Source: VXNE01 sp965217825 (GTDB lineage Bacteria > Pseudomonadota > Gammaproteobacteria > Pseudomonadales > Azotimanducaceae). From it: DNA of 64,000 bases. Of this stretch, positions 34,464 to 43,187 are shown piece after piece; within the stretch, counting starts at the first letter, position 1, and every line of letters begins with the position of its first letter. The position numbers were made by a program, and so were the translations under genes. The stretch lies in the NCBI GenBank assembly GCA_965217825.1, contig OZ244571.1, forward strand, positions 2,294,001 to 2,358,000, written 5' to 3'. The notes beneath the pieces are model-generated. The model was given only the letters and a program-made list of their open reading frames with translations, did not search any database and was not told the origin of the DNA.

Positions 34464-36896
34464 TCACCCCCGCAATCGTTCGTTTTCGGGGTCCCAGGGG
34501 CTCTCCTGCACCACCCTTGCCGGGTACCGTCCGCCAAGAATCTCGATCTCCATCGCCGTGCCGACCTCGCCAAGCTCCGGGCGCACCATCGCCAATGCGA
34601 GAGACTGCTCCAGCCGGAAGCCGTAGTTGCCGCTGGTTGCCCTGCCGACCATCCTGTCGCCGACATAGAGCGGGTTGTTGCCGATCGGGTCGGCGTCTTC
34701 GGGACCATCCACCGCCAGCGTGGCGAAACGGTTGGCGAATCCGCGCTGGTGCCATTCGAGAAGTCCGGTGCGGCCGGTGAAGTCGCCCTTGTCGAGGTTC
34801 ACGAAACGGTCGAGGCCGGACTCGAGCGCGGCATACTCGATGGAGAGCTCCGTGCCGATCATCCGGTAGGACTTCTCGACGCGCAGGGAGTCCATGGCAC
34901 GGATGCCGAAAGGCCTGAGGCCAAGGTCGCCTCCGGCTTCCATCAACGCGTCGAAAATGGTGTTCTGGTATTCAATGCCGTGGTGGATCTCCCAGCCGAG
35001 TTCGCCCACGAAATTGAGGCGCAGGAGCTTCACGGGCGCGAGGCCGATGGTCGCGTCCTTGCCGGTCAGCCAGCGGAATGCGGTAGTGGAGAGGTCGGCG
35101 TTGCAGACGCGCGACAGGAGTTCCCGGGATTTCGGTCCGGCCAGGACGAGGACGCCCATCGCGGTGGTGAGGTTCTCGAAGCGCACCGAGCCGTCGGACG
35201 GCATCTGGCGCCGCAGCCAGTCGTGATCCAGCCGCTGGAAGGCGCCGGCCGACACCAGGTAGAAACGATCCGCCGCCTCGCGATGGATGGTGAACTCGGA
35301 GTGCACGCCGCCCCGCGTGTTGAGCGCGTGGCACAGGCCGATGCGGCCCACCCTGGGCAGGCGATTGGCCACGAAACCGTCGAGAAACGTTGCGGCAGCA
35401 GGGCCGCTGACCCGAGCCTTGGCGAACGCGGTCATGTCGAGCACGCCGACGTTGTCGCGGACATTGCGGCACTCGGCGCCCACGGGCCCGAACCAGCGTG
35501 AACGGCGAAACGACCAGTGGTCTTCCTGCGCGACGCTTTCGGGGGCGAACCAGTTGGGCCGCTCCCAGCCGAACTTCTGGCCGAATACCGCGCCCAGGTC
35601 GCGCATTCTCCCGTGGCACGGCGCCGTACGCAGCGGCCGTCCGGCGGGCCGCTCCTCGTCCGGAAAGTGGACCGTGAAGACGTTGGCGTAGGCTTCCTCG
35701 TTCTTCGCTTTCAGATAGGCGCCAGTGGCGTAGTCGCCGAATCGGCGCGGGTCGACGCCGAGCATGTCGATGGTGGGCTCGCCTTCGACGATCCACTCGG
35801 CGAGTTGCCAGCCGGCGCCGGCTGCGGCGGTGATGCCGAAGCTGTGGCCCTCGTTGAGCCAGAAGTTGCGCTTGTCCCATGCGGGGCCGACGATGGGGCT
35901 GCCGTCCGGCGTGTAGGCGATGGCGCCGTTGTAGACGCGCTTGATGCCCAACTCCTCGAATGCGGGCACGCGGCGAATGGCCGACTCGATGTGCGGCATC
36001 AGGCGGTCGATGTCGTCGTTGAAGAGTTCGTACTCGCTCTGGGGGTCGGGGCCGTCCAGGTAGCATGCCGGAGCGCCTTTCTCGTAGGGCCCGAGTAACA
36101 GGCCGCCGGCTTCTTCGCGCATGTACCAGGAGCCGTCGGATTCGCGTAGCACGCCCAACTCCGGCAAGCCCTGTTCGTGACGGGCGAGGATGTCCGGATG
36201 CGTCTCGGTCACGATGTATTGGTGCTGTACCGGCAGCACCGGGATGTCGAGGCCGACCATGGCCCCTGTGCGGCGCGCGAAGTTGCCCGTCGCTGAGACG
36301 ACGTGCTCGGCAATCCAGTCGCCCTTGTCGGTGCGTACCAGCCACTCGCCGCCGGGTGTCTGCTCGATGCCGGTGACGCAGGTCTGGCGATGGATCGAGG
36401 CGCCCCGGCGGCGGGCGCCGCGGGCCAGCGCCTGGGTGAGATCGGCCGGCTGAATATAACCGTCGTCGGGGTGGCGCATGGCGCCGATGAGTCCGTCGGT
36501 GACCGCCAGCGGCCAGATATCGTGCACCTCGTCGGGGGTGAGAAACTCCACATTTACGCCGATGGTGCGCGCGACGCCCGCGTACTGGCGGTACTCGTCC
36601 ATGCGATCTGGCGTCATCGCCAGGCGTATATTGCCGACGGTGCGCAGGCCCACATCGAGGCCGGTCTCCTCTGCAAGCGTGCGGTAGAGGTTCACCGAGT
36701 ACTTGTGGATCTGGCCCACCGAGTAGCTCATGTTGAACAGCGGCAGGAGGCCGGCGGCGTGCCACGTCGAACCCGAGGTCAGCTCCTTGCGCTCCAGTAG
36801 GGCCACGTCCGACCAGCCCTTCCGTGCCAGTTGATAGAGGGTGGCGACGCCGACGACACCGCCGCCGATGACCACCACGCGGGCGTGTTGCGCCAT
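34464..36896 (-). CDS. Dimethylglycine/sarcosine dehydrogenase-like flavoprotein with GcvT domain
   Basis: This is an 810-residue two-domain enzyme. Residues 1-400 form an FAD-dependent amine oxidoreductase: VVVIGGGVVGVATLYQLARK, then TSGSTWHAAGLLPLFN with the His that carries covalent FAD in DMGDH relatives. Residues 420-810 are a folate-binding GcvT domain (DMTAFAKARVSGPAAATFLD; PFGIRAMDSLRVEKSYRMIG). The expected role is oxidative demethylation of an N-methyl amine such as dimethylglycine, with the carbon passed to THF. Its ATG directly follows the dioxygenase stop (TAAATG). It ends the DmdA-like/MetF-Fhs/dioxygenase operon. The substrate could also be another methylated amino acid. Confidence 0.88.
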   Translation of the reverse strand: MAQHARVVVIGGGVVGVATLYQLARKGWSDVALLERKELTSGSTWHAAGLLPLFNMSYSVGQIHKYSVNLYRTLAEETGLDVGLRTVGNIRLAMTPDRMDEYRQYAGVARTIGVNVEFLTPDEVHDIWPLAVTDGLIGAMRHPDDGYIQPADLTQALARGARRRGASIHRQTCVTGIEQTPGGEWLVRTDKGDWIAEHVVSATGNFARRTGAMVGLDIPVLPVQHQYIVTETHPDILARHEQGLPELGVLRESDGSWYMREEAGGLLLGPYEKGAPACYLDGPDPQSEYELFNDDIDRLMPHIESAIRRVPAFEELGIKRVYNGAIAYTPDGSPIVGPAWDKRNFWLNEGHSFGITAAAGAGWQLAEWIVEGEPTIDMLGVDPRRFGDYATGAYLKAKNEEAYANVFTVHFPDEERPAGRPLRTAPCHGRMRDLGAVFGQKFGWERPNWFAPESVAQEDHWSFRRSRWFGPVGAECRNVRDNVGVLDMTAFAKARVSGPAAATFLDGFVANRLPRVGRIGLCHALNTRGGVHSEFTIHREAADRFYLVSAGAFQRLDHDWLRRQMPSDGSVRFENLTTAMGVLVLAGPKSRELLSRVCNADLSTTAFRWLTGKDATIGLAPVKLLRLNFVGELGWEIHHGIEYQNTIFDALMEAGGDLGLRPFGIRAMDSLRVEKSYRMIGTELSIEYAALESGLDRFVNLDKGDFTGRTGLLEWHQRGFANRFATLAVDGPEDADPIGNNPLYVGDRMVGRATSGNYGFRLEQSLALAMVRPELGEVGTAMEIEILGGRYPARVVQESPWDPENERLRG

Positions 36897-37727
36897 TTAC
36901 GGTTCCCCTTGGACTCGTGGTGTACGGAACCACCGCCACATCTCGGCCCGCGCTGCGCCGTCCACGTTTGGCGCACCCCGGCCCGAGCTGAGGTCCGGTT
37001 CCCACACCGAGCGGCTGTCGACGCCGAACCGGGTCCGGCCCGACGCATCGCTCGCGCCAGCGTGCAGGTGCGCAGCCGAAAAGGCCAGAAGTTGACCGGG
37101 CTCGATGAGCACAGGCACCCCCGGTTGGGTGGGACGCGTGTGGGCAACCGGCAAGAGCGGATAGTCCTCGCGGTTGCCGTTCTTGAACGCTTCGAAGTTC
37201 CATTCGTCGCTGTCATTCGTGACAGGATGGCGAAACGCGTCCGGCCAAAGCAGCATCGTTCTGCTCTCGGCCAGGGGATACAGCGGCAACCACCAGTTGA
37301 TTTGCGCCATGATGCCGGATCCCCAGGTGTCGCGGTGCGGGGGCAGCGTTTGCAGGCGCGGGTGATCGATATCGCCCCGCGACGGCACCGCGCGCAACCG
37401 GATCTGATCGAGCCAGGTCACGTCTCGGTGGTAGCCGATTACCGTCAGCGTGTCCCACCAGCAGCGGACGACTGTCGCATCACTCGCGACCAGGTCGCGC
37501 GCTCGCATCGTCAGGCGGCGAAAGCTGGATGCGGGCAAACGGCGCTCGGCAACGCTGGGTCCTTGCATCTCGAATACTTGCTCCAGGATTGCCCTCGCAC
37601 GGCTGACCAACCGCGTCACCGGGAGCAGGCCGTCAAACACCACCAATGCGCCTTCGAACAGCGCTTCGCTCAAGGCGCGGGGCGGAATCCCGGGTTTCCA
37701 GCGCTCGAGCGCCAGCGCCGAGTTCAC
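36897..37727 (-). CDS. Phytanoyl-CoA-dioxygenase-like Fe(II)/2-oxoglutarate enzyme
   Basis: This protein of about 276 residues carries the HxD...H facial triad: LQTLPPHRDTWGSGIMAQIN gives His and Asp, and LAFSAAHLHAGASDASGRTR gives the distal His with the 2-oxoglutarate-binding Arg. The stretch EALFEGALVVFDGLLPV is a typical beginning of the fold. I chose the GTG at 37727; a TTG at 37790 would overlap the MetF-Fhs gene and adds non-homologous residues. It sits between MetF-Fhs and the DMGDH-like gene. A role in hydroxylating a quaternary amine or phosphonate is inferred from context only. Confidence 0.75.
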   Translation of the reverse strand: MNSALALERWKPGIPPRALSEALFEGALVVFDGLLPVTRLVSRARAILEQVFEMQGPSVAERRLPASSFRRLTMRARDLVASDATVVRCWWDTLTVIGYHRDVTWLDQIRLRAVPSRGDIDHPRLQTLPPHRDTWGSGIMAQINWWLPLYPLAESRTMLLWPDAFRHPVTNDSDEWNFEAFKNGNREDYPLLPVAHTRPTQPGVPVLIEPGQLLAFSAAHLHAGASDASGRTRFGVDSRSVWEPDLSSGRGAPNVDGAARAEMWRWFRTPRVQGEP

Positions 37728-37746
37728 GTCGCCATGCCCGGCGGAC

Positions 37747-40341
37747 CTACAATCCCGTGACTCGCCCGCGTGCGTCGACCCCGATGTCAAGTGCGGCGGC
37801 GCGACGCGGCAGGCCGGGCATGGTCATGACGTCCCCGCAGACGACGACGACAAATCCGGCGCCGGCGGCGAGGCGCGCTTCCCGCACCGGGAGCACGTGC
37901 CCTTCCGGCGCGCCTCTGGCCTTCGGGTCGGCCGAGAAACTGTACTGCGTCTTGGCGATGCATACCGGTAGATGGCCGTAGCCCAGTGCTTCGAACTCCT
38001 CGAGCTGGCGCGCCGCGATCGGGTCCACGGACACGGCCTTCGCGCCGTAGAGGCTCGTGGCAATGCGCTCGATCTTTTGTCGCAAAGGAAGTTCGTCCGG
38101 ATAGAGTAGTTCGACCTCCGAGGGGCCCTCTTCGAGCTTGGTGAGTACGGCTCGGGCGAGCCCGGTGGCGCCGGCGCCGCCGTCCGTCCAATGGGAGGCG
38201 ACGACGGCTTCGATGCCGCATTCGTTGGCAATCGCCTCAATGGCGGCGATCTCGCCGGCCGTATCTGTAGCGAAGCGGTTGATCGCGATCACGGTCTTCA
38301 GCCCGAACTTCTTCAGGTTTGCGACGTGGCGCAGGAGGTTCGGCGCGCCAGCGCGGACGGCTGCGACATCCGGTGTCGCCAGGCTGCGCTGGGCGGCACC
38401 GCCCTGCAGCTTCAGTGCGCGCACCGTGCATACCAGCACCGCCGCGTCGGGACGCAGGCCGGATTGCCGGCACTTGATGTCGAGAAACTTTTCCGCCCCC
38501 AGGTCGGCACCGAAGCCTGCTTCGGTGACGACTACATCGGACAGTTCGAGTGCTGCGCGCGTGGCGACCACCGAATTGCAGCCGTGGGCGATATTGGCAA
38601 AGGGACCGCCGTGGATGAAGGCCAGGTTGCCTTCGAGGCTTTGCACCAGGTTGGGTTGCAGCGCGTCGGTCAGCAGGGCGGCCATTGCGCCATCGACCCC
38701 AAGATCATGCGCGGTAACCGGTTGGCCGGCTCGACTGCGTGCGACGACGATGCGGCCCAGGCGCTGCTGCAGATCCGCACGGTCGCGAGCGAGGCAAAGC
38801 ACCGCCATGACCTCGGACGCGGCGGTGATATCGAAACCGCCGGATCGATGGGCGCCTCGCCCGAGGCTGAGCTCTATGTCGCGCAGCGCGCGGTCGTTGA
38901 GGTCGATGGCCCGACGCCAGGAGATTGTCGTCGGATCTATATCGAGCGTGTTGCCCCAATACATGTGGCTGTCGAGCACGGCGGCGAGCAGGTTGTTCGC
39001 TGCGGAAACGGCGTGCAGGTCGCCGTTGAAATGCAGGTTGATATCCGCCGTGGGGACGACCTGGGCGCGACCGCCGCCGGTTGCGCCGCCCTTCATGCCG
39101 AAGCACGGGCCGAGCGACGGCTCGCGCAGGCAAACCGTGGCGCGCACCCCGAGCCGGTTCAGCGCGTCGCTCAGACCGATACTGGTCGTGGTCTTTCCCT
39201 CGCCAGCGGCGGTCGGCGAGATGGCGGTCACCAGCACCAGCTTGCCATCTCGCTTCGGCGCGTGGCTGCTCTCGATGCCATGATCAAGCGACAGCTTCGC
39301 CTTGTAGTGACCATACGGCGTCAGGAGATGCCCGCCGACGCCAAGACGCGCTTCGGCGAGGGGAATGATGGGGCGCATGCCCCCCGAGTCGTCGTCGGAG
39401 ACACTGCGGGCGACTTCGGGGGCGGTTGCGCGGAAGCCAACGACCTCGCCGGCGGTCGTGGTCGCGCCGTTGGTCCGCAGCCATCGAGACGTGCGCGGCA
39501 GACCGCCGAAGGTGAAGAGGTGAATCCCGGCGAGCGTCGTGCCGGGCGACTCCACCCGGTATCGGGCCAGTCCCTGCAGGACCTCATCCGGCGTCCAGCT
39601 CTTTAGCAGCCGTATAACGCTCGGCTGGCGTGTCAGCACCCGCGTGGATGCGCGGACGCCGCAACGGGCGGCGAAGGCCAACAAGGTACGCAACCGGGCT
39701 GGCCCCGGCAGTCCGATGTAGACCGGCAGCGGACAGCCCCGATCTCGCATCGCTGCCAGCCAGGCGACGGCAGGCGCCGGTGCAAACGTAAACTGGGTGA
39801 CGATCCACATCTCGGTATCGGTTGCGTTGGCATAGGCGATCTTGCGCGCCAGGGCTGCTTCGAGTTCCGCGCGTGGCGCCAACGGGTGTCCTTCCGGGTA
39901 GGCGGTGACGCCGATACGGCGAAAACCGTGCTCGATCAGCTTGTCGGACTCGAGCACGTCGAGCGTGTCGCGGTAGGGACCTGCCGCGTGTTTATGGTCT
40001 CCGGCCACCAGCAACAGGTCGCCGACGCCGGCCTCGGCGAGTTCGCCTAGGCGGTCGTCGAGTTCACCGGAGCTTCTCATCAATCGCGCCGGGAGGTGCG
40101 GCACCGGCAGCATGCCCTCGGTGCTGAGGCGTCGGCAGGCGGCGATGGACTCGCTCCACGCCGCGCCTGGAATGGTGGGAATGTAGACCCGCGTGCCTCG
40201 GGACAGGTGGTCAGTGAGCGGGCCCGTCGATGCAAGTTGGCGCGGCGAGAGCTCCATCGAGGCATGTCGGAGCAGCTCGCGCTGGGCGTCCAGCACATCG
40301 ATTTCATTGAGCGTCGCGGCGCTTGGTTGGAATGCGTCCAT
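37747..40341 (-). CDS. MetF-like reductase fused to formate-tetrahydrofolate ligase
   Basis: A single 864-residue frame joins two folate enzymes. Residues 1 to about 300 resemble methylenetetrahydrofolate reductase (GVTAYPEGHPLAPRAE; WIVTQFTFAPAP; IHLFTFGG). After a short linker, residues about 321-864 are formate-THF ligase: PIIPLAEARLGVGGHLLTPY, YKAKLSLD, the P-loop ISPTAAGEGKTTTSIGL near 374-390, and EPSLGPCFGMKGGATGGG. The ATG is five bases after the stop of the DmdA-like gene. Together the domains could oxidise 5-methyl-THF to methylene-THF and recover formate and ATP from formyl-THF. The middle step (FolD) is not in the window. No stop or frameshift is seen at the joint. Confidence 0.9.
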   Translation of the reverse strand: MDAFQPSAATLNEIDVLDAQRELLRHASMELSPRQLASTGPLTDHLSRGTRVYIPTIPGAAWSESIAACRRLSTEGMLPVPHLPARLMRSSGELDDRLGELAEAGVGDLLLVAGDHKHAAGPYRDTLDVLESDKLIEHGFRRIGVTAYPEGHPLAPRAELEAALARKIAYANATDTEMWIVTQFTFAPAPAVAWLAAMRDRGCPLPVYIGLPGPARLRTLLAFAARCGVRASTRVLTRQPSVIRLLKSWTPDEVLQGLARYRVESPGTTLAGIHLFTFGGLPRTSRWLRTNGATTTAGEVVGFRATAPEVARSVSDDDSGGMRPIIPLAEARLGVGGHLLTPYGHYKAKLSLDHGIESSHAPKRDGKLVLVTAISPTAAGEGKTTTSIGLSDALNRLGVRATVCLREPSLGPCFGMKGGATGGGRAQVVPTADINLHFNGDLHAVSAANNLLAAVLDSHMYWGNTLDIDPTTISWRRAIDLNDRALRDIELSLGRGAHRSGGFDITAASEVMAVLCLARDRADLQQRLGRIVVARSRAGQPVTAHDLGVDGAMAALLTDALQPNLVQSLEGNLAFIHGGPFANIAHGCNSVVATRAALELSDVVVTEAGFGADLGAEKFLDIKCRQSGLRPDAAVLVCTVRALKLQGGAAQRSLATPDVAAVRAGAPNLLRHVANLKKFGLKTVIAINRFATDTAGEIAAIEAIANECGIEAVVASHWTDGGAGATGLARAVLTKLEEGPSEVELLYPDELPLRQKIERIATSLYGAKAVSVDPIAARQLEEFEALGYGHLPVCIAKTQYSFSADPKARGAPEGHVLPVREARLAAGAGFVVVVCGDVMTMPGLPRRAAALDIGVDARGRVTGL

Positions 40342-40346
40342 CGGCT

Positions 40347-41693
40347 TCAATCGACGCTGTCCCGGCCCCGACCCCGGACGACCTCCCGGATGTTCGGGTT
40401 TACCGATGGCCGGAACGGCACGTCCACCACCTCGCCGGCCACGGGCTCGCCGGCCCGTTCCGCGTACTCGGCGGGAAGCCGAACGCGTAGTTTGGTGCCA
40501 ACGCCGCGCATTTCCCACGGGACGTAGGCCAACGCGATGTTGGTCTCAAGTTCCGGCGAGAACCACGGCGAGGTGACGTAGCCCACAGGGTCGCCCCCGT
40601 CGCTGCCGGCGATGAGCCAGAAGTCGTTGGCGTAGTCGGTCACCGGTCGACCGCCGAAGACGATGCCGACCAGCACATTGCGGAACGGGGGCGAACCGGC
40701 CTCGATGGCGCGTCGTGCCGCTTCCAGTGCCCGTTTGCCGACGTAGTCCGGCCCTTTTCTGCGTGGCACCTGGTAGCCGAGGTTGCACTGGAAGGGCAGG
40801 GTCTCCTTGTCCAGGTCCTGGCCCCAGGAAAGGATACCTGCGGCGATACGGCGGTGATGCGCCGGGGCGGTGACCATGAGCTGATACCGCTCACCCGCCT
40901 CCAGCACCCCGTACCAGAGGTCTTCCGCGTAGAGGGTGGCGTCCTTCAGGTAGATCTCGTAGCCCTTCTCGCCGGTGAACCCGGTTTGCGAAACGATGAC
41001 GTCGCGACCGTTCACTTTCCCTTCCATCAGCCCGTAGTAGGGGATTTCGCGAACACCCTTGCCGAACAGGTCCACCATCAGCGCCTCGGACTTGGGGCCC
41101 TGGATCTGGACCGGCGCGACGTCGATCTCGGCGATGGAGACATCGCAACGCAGACCGGCGTTGACGCCCTGAAGCCACATCTCCATGTCGCTGTCGGCAA
41201 GCGAGAACCAGAATTCGTCCTCGGCTACGCGCAGAAGCACCGGGTCGTTCAGCACGCCGCCTGTTTCGTTGCAGAGGATGACGTACTTGGCGCGCATCGG
41301 CTCGATGCGGGTCGCGTCGCGCGTGATGACATGGTTGACGAAGGCCTCCGCGTCCGGACCCTTCACCTGGATCTGTCGCTCCACCGCCACGTTCCAGAGC
41401 GTCACATGATTGACAAGCGCTTCGTACTCCACCATGGCGCCGCCGTCTTCCGGGCGCACATAGCCGCGGGGATGGTAGACGCGGTTGTAGACGGTCGCCC
41501 GCCAGCAACCTGCTTCCATGGACAAGTGCCAGTAGGGGGATTTGCGCACCCGGGTCGAGATGAGCAATCCAACAGGAGTCGGGCCCGACTGGCGCAGGTT
41601 GATCGGGACTTTTCGGTCCGACTGGTCGACGCTGACGCATTGGCGCAGGTCGGAATAGCGAACGGCCCCGTTATCGTTGGTGTCCCTGGTCAT
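40347..41693 (-). CDS. DmdA/GcvT-like THF-dependent methyltransferase
   Basis: This 448-residue GcvT-family protein resembles DMSP demethylase: VYNRVYHPRGY, LWNVAVERQIQVKGPDAEAF, VILCNETGGVLNDPVLLRVA, FSLADSDMEMWLQGVNAGL and VQIQGPKSEALMVDLFG. It would move a methyl group from an onium donor (DMSP, glycine betaine or similar) to THF. It is longer than SAR11 DmdA (about 370 residues). The ATG at 41693 has a good AGAGGAGC site; the open frame upstream is not homologous. It leads an operon with MetF-Fhs, the dioxygenase and the DMGDH-like enzyme, with two 27-bp repeats upstream. The betaine-rich context favours a betaine or similar donor over DMSP, but this is inference. Confidence 0.8.
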   Translation of the reverse strand: MTRDTNDNGAVRYSDLRQCVSVDQSDRKVPINLRQSGPTPVGLLISTRVRKSPYWHLSMEAGCWRATVYNRVYHPRGYVRPEDGGAMVEYEALVNHVTLWNVAVERQIQVKGPDAEAFVNHVITRDATRIEPMRAKYVILCNETGGVLNDPVLLRVAEDEFWFSLADSDMEMWLQGVNAGLRCDVSIAEIDVAPVQIQGPKSEALMVDLFGKGVREIPYYGLMEGKVNGRDVIVSQTGFTGEKGYEIYLKDATLYAEDLWYGVLEAGERYQLMVTAPAHHRRIAAGILSWGQDLDKETLPFQCNLGYQVPRRKGPDYVGKRALEAARRAIEAGSPPFRNVLVGIVFGGRPVTDYANDFWLIAGSDGGDPVGYVTSPWFSPELETNIALAYVPWEMRGVGTKLRVRLPAEYAERAGEPVAGEVVDVPFRPSVNPNIREVVRGRGRDSVD

Positions 41694-41787
41694 GTTGCTC
41701 CTCTTGAGCGGAGATGGAGACCGCCTTTTTCGGGAGCGGTAACGGGCGGCAGATTGCCTGAAACTTGCGTGCCTGATGTCTGCCAAA

Positions 41788-41814
41788 GGCGACATCGAAT
41801 GGTCGAGAAACGAC
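41788..41814 (-). promoter_or_regulatory. 27-bp putative operator, copy A
   Basis: On the plus strand it reads GGCGACATCGAATGGTCG then AGAAACGAC. It matches the repeat at 41929-41955 at 23 of 27 bases. It lies 95 bases upstream of the DmdA-like start. On the coding strand the arrangement is two TGTCG-type half-sites in the same orientation with TTTCTCGACC between. It is probably a binding site for the AraC-type regulator encoded next door; only the repeat itself is observed. Confidence 0.6.
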
Positions 41815-41928
41815 GCCTCGACGAGCGTACTTTTCTGACTGATTTTGCGTGGGTTCGGCCCCGTGCGTCACCCGGTCGTTCCATGGAAGGCGAAGAAGCG
41901 AATTTGCGCGGACCGCGCCAATGAAACA

Positions 41929-41955
41929 GGCGACATTGAATAGTCGAAAAGCGAC
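41929..41955 (-). promoter_or_regulatory. 27-bp putative operator, copy B
   Basis: On the plus strand it reads GGCGACATTGAATAGTCG then AAAAGCGAC, followed by AT. On the coding strand ATGTCGC occurs at both ends, a direct repeat typical of AraC-family sites. It starts 141 bases from copy A and lies between the regulator's stop and the catabolic operon. A related half-site TGTCGCTTTT is seen at 43001-43010 between the regulator and the TonB receptor. Confidence 0.6.
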
Positions 41956-41983
41956 ATGCGGAATGGGGTCGAATCGCGTCGAT

Positions 41984-42964
41984 TCAGGGTGCGGGGCGAC
42001 GCTCGTCGGTGGGTCGTTTTCCGTACTTTGCCACGTAGGACTTCCCGAACCGCGCCGCGGTTGAGAAGCCGCAGCGCGAGGCGATGTCGATGACGGTCAT
42101 GCCGGTCTGCATCAACAGGAGGCGCCCCCGGCTCAACCTCAGATCCAGGTAGTAGCGGGACGGGGTGCAATGCAGGTGCTCGTGAAACAGCCGCTCGAGC
42201 TGGCGCGCCGAGATGCCCGTGTAGTCGGCCACCTCTGAAAGTGTGAGCGGCTCCTCGATGTTGGCCTCCATCAGGGCCACGGCGTCGACAAGGCTCTGCT
42301 GGTTCACGGCGCCGATCTGGTAGTGCAGCGGTGTTCGCTGCATGTCGTTCTCGGTGCGCACCCGCTCGAGGATGAACTGCTCCGAGATGTCTTGCGCCAA
42401 CTGCTGTCCGTGGGCGGAGTGGACGACGTTCAGCATCAGGTCGATGGAACTGATGCCGCCCGAGCAGGTGTAACGGTCGCGGTCGATCTCAAACAGCCTC
42501 GAGGATACCTGCACGCGGGGGAATTGTTCGCGCAGGCTGGACAGGTTTTCCCAATGGATCGCGCAACGATGGCCGTCGAGCAGGCCCGCTGCGGCGAGGA
42601 AATACGCGCCGGTGCACAGGGCGCCCAAGGGTACGCGGCGCTTCGCGAAACCGCGCAGGGCGTCGAGCAGCGTCTTGTCGCAATGCCTTTCGACGCGGTA
42701 GCCGCCACAGACGAACAACATGTCCACGGGGTCGAGCGAATCGACATCGCCGTCGGGGACGATCCGCAGGCCGTCGCTCGACGCCACCGGCGCTCCATTG
42801 AGCGTCAGGCACGCCCAGCGGTAGAGTTCGCGTTCACTTAGCCGGTTGGCCATGCGCAACACTGCGATGGCGCTGGTCAAGGTGACGATCGTGTAGTCCG
42901 GCGTCATCAGGAAACCGATGCGCGTCGGCTGGTCGTCATGTTTGAAGGAGGCCGGCTCCCACAT
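41984..42964 (-). CDS. GbdR/GlxA-type AraC-family regulator
   Basis: This 326-residue regulator has an N-terminal DJ-1/PfpI-like sensor domain (RIGFLMTPDYTIVTLTSAIA; LGALCTGAYFLAAAGLLDG) and two C-terminal AraC helix-turn-helix motifs (LSEVADYTGISARQLERLFH; MTVIDIASRCGFSTAARFGK). The architecture matches GbdR, SouR and CdhR, which sense betaine/dimethylglycine, sarcosine or carnitine. It lies between the methylamine operon and a divergent TonB receptor. It probably activates the adjacent operon through the 27-bp repeats. The exact effector is unknown. Confidence 0.88.
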   Translation of the reverse strand: MWEPASFKHDDQPTRIGFLMTPDYTIVTLTSAIAVLRMANRLSERELYRWACLTLNGAPVASSDGLRIVPDGDVDSLDPVDMLFVCGGYRVERHCDKTLLDALRGFAKRRVPLGALCTGAYFLAAAGLLDGHRCAIHWENLSSLREQFPRVQVSSRLFEIDRDRYTCSGGISSIDLMLNVVHSAHGQQLAQDISEQFILERVRTENDMQRTPLHYQIGAVNQQSLVDAVALMEANIEEPLTLSEVADYTGISARQLERLFHEHLHCTPSRYYLDLRLSRGRLLLMQTGMTVIDIASRCGFSTAARFGKSYVAKYGKRPTDERRPAP

Positions 42965-43187
42965 GTGCCTGGTACATCCGTCTTGCGGAAATCGCCCTTG
43001 AGTGTCGCTTTTTTACCGCTTGCGGACAACGGGTTTGACTTGCGGTGCGCTCCCAGCCGGGTGCCGAAAGCGGATTCTGCGACCGGACGGTGTGGGCATG
43101 GCGCCATTGCATTCAAGCGCGGCTAGTGCTACTAACAACGTCTTGAACCGGTGCGGTTCCTTTGGGCGTGGTATGGGGAGTCAGGCG

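Noticed and set aside
34972..37203. Arg/Pro-rich frame of about 740 codons overlapping the DMGDH-like gene
   Set aside because: Alternative frame on the same strand with low-complexity composition; the overlapping frame has FAD and GcvT motifs.
40347..41693. DmdA-like gene considered as a LigM-type O-demethylase
   Set aside because: The visible motifs (LADSDMEMWLQG, NETGGVLNDP) are closer to DmdA/GcvT, and no aromatic catabolic genes are nearby.
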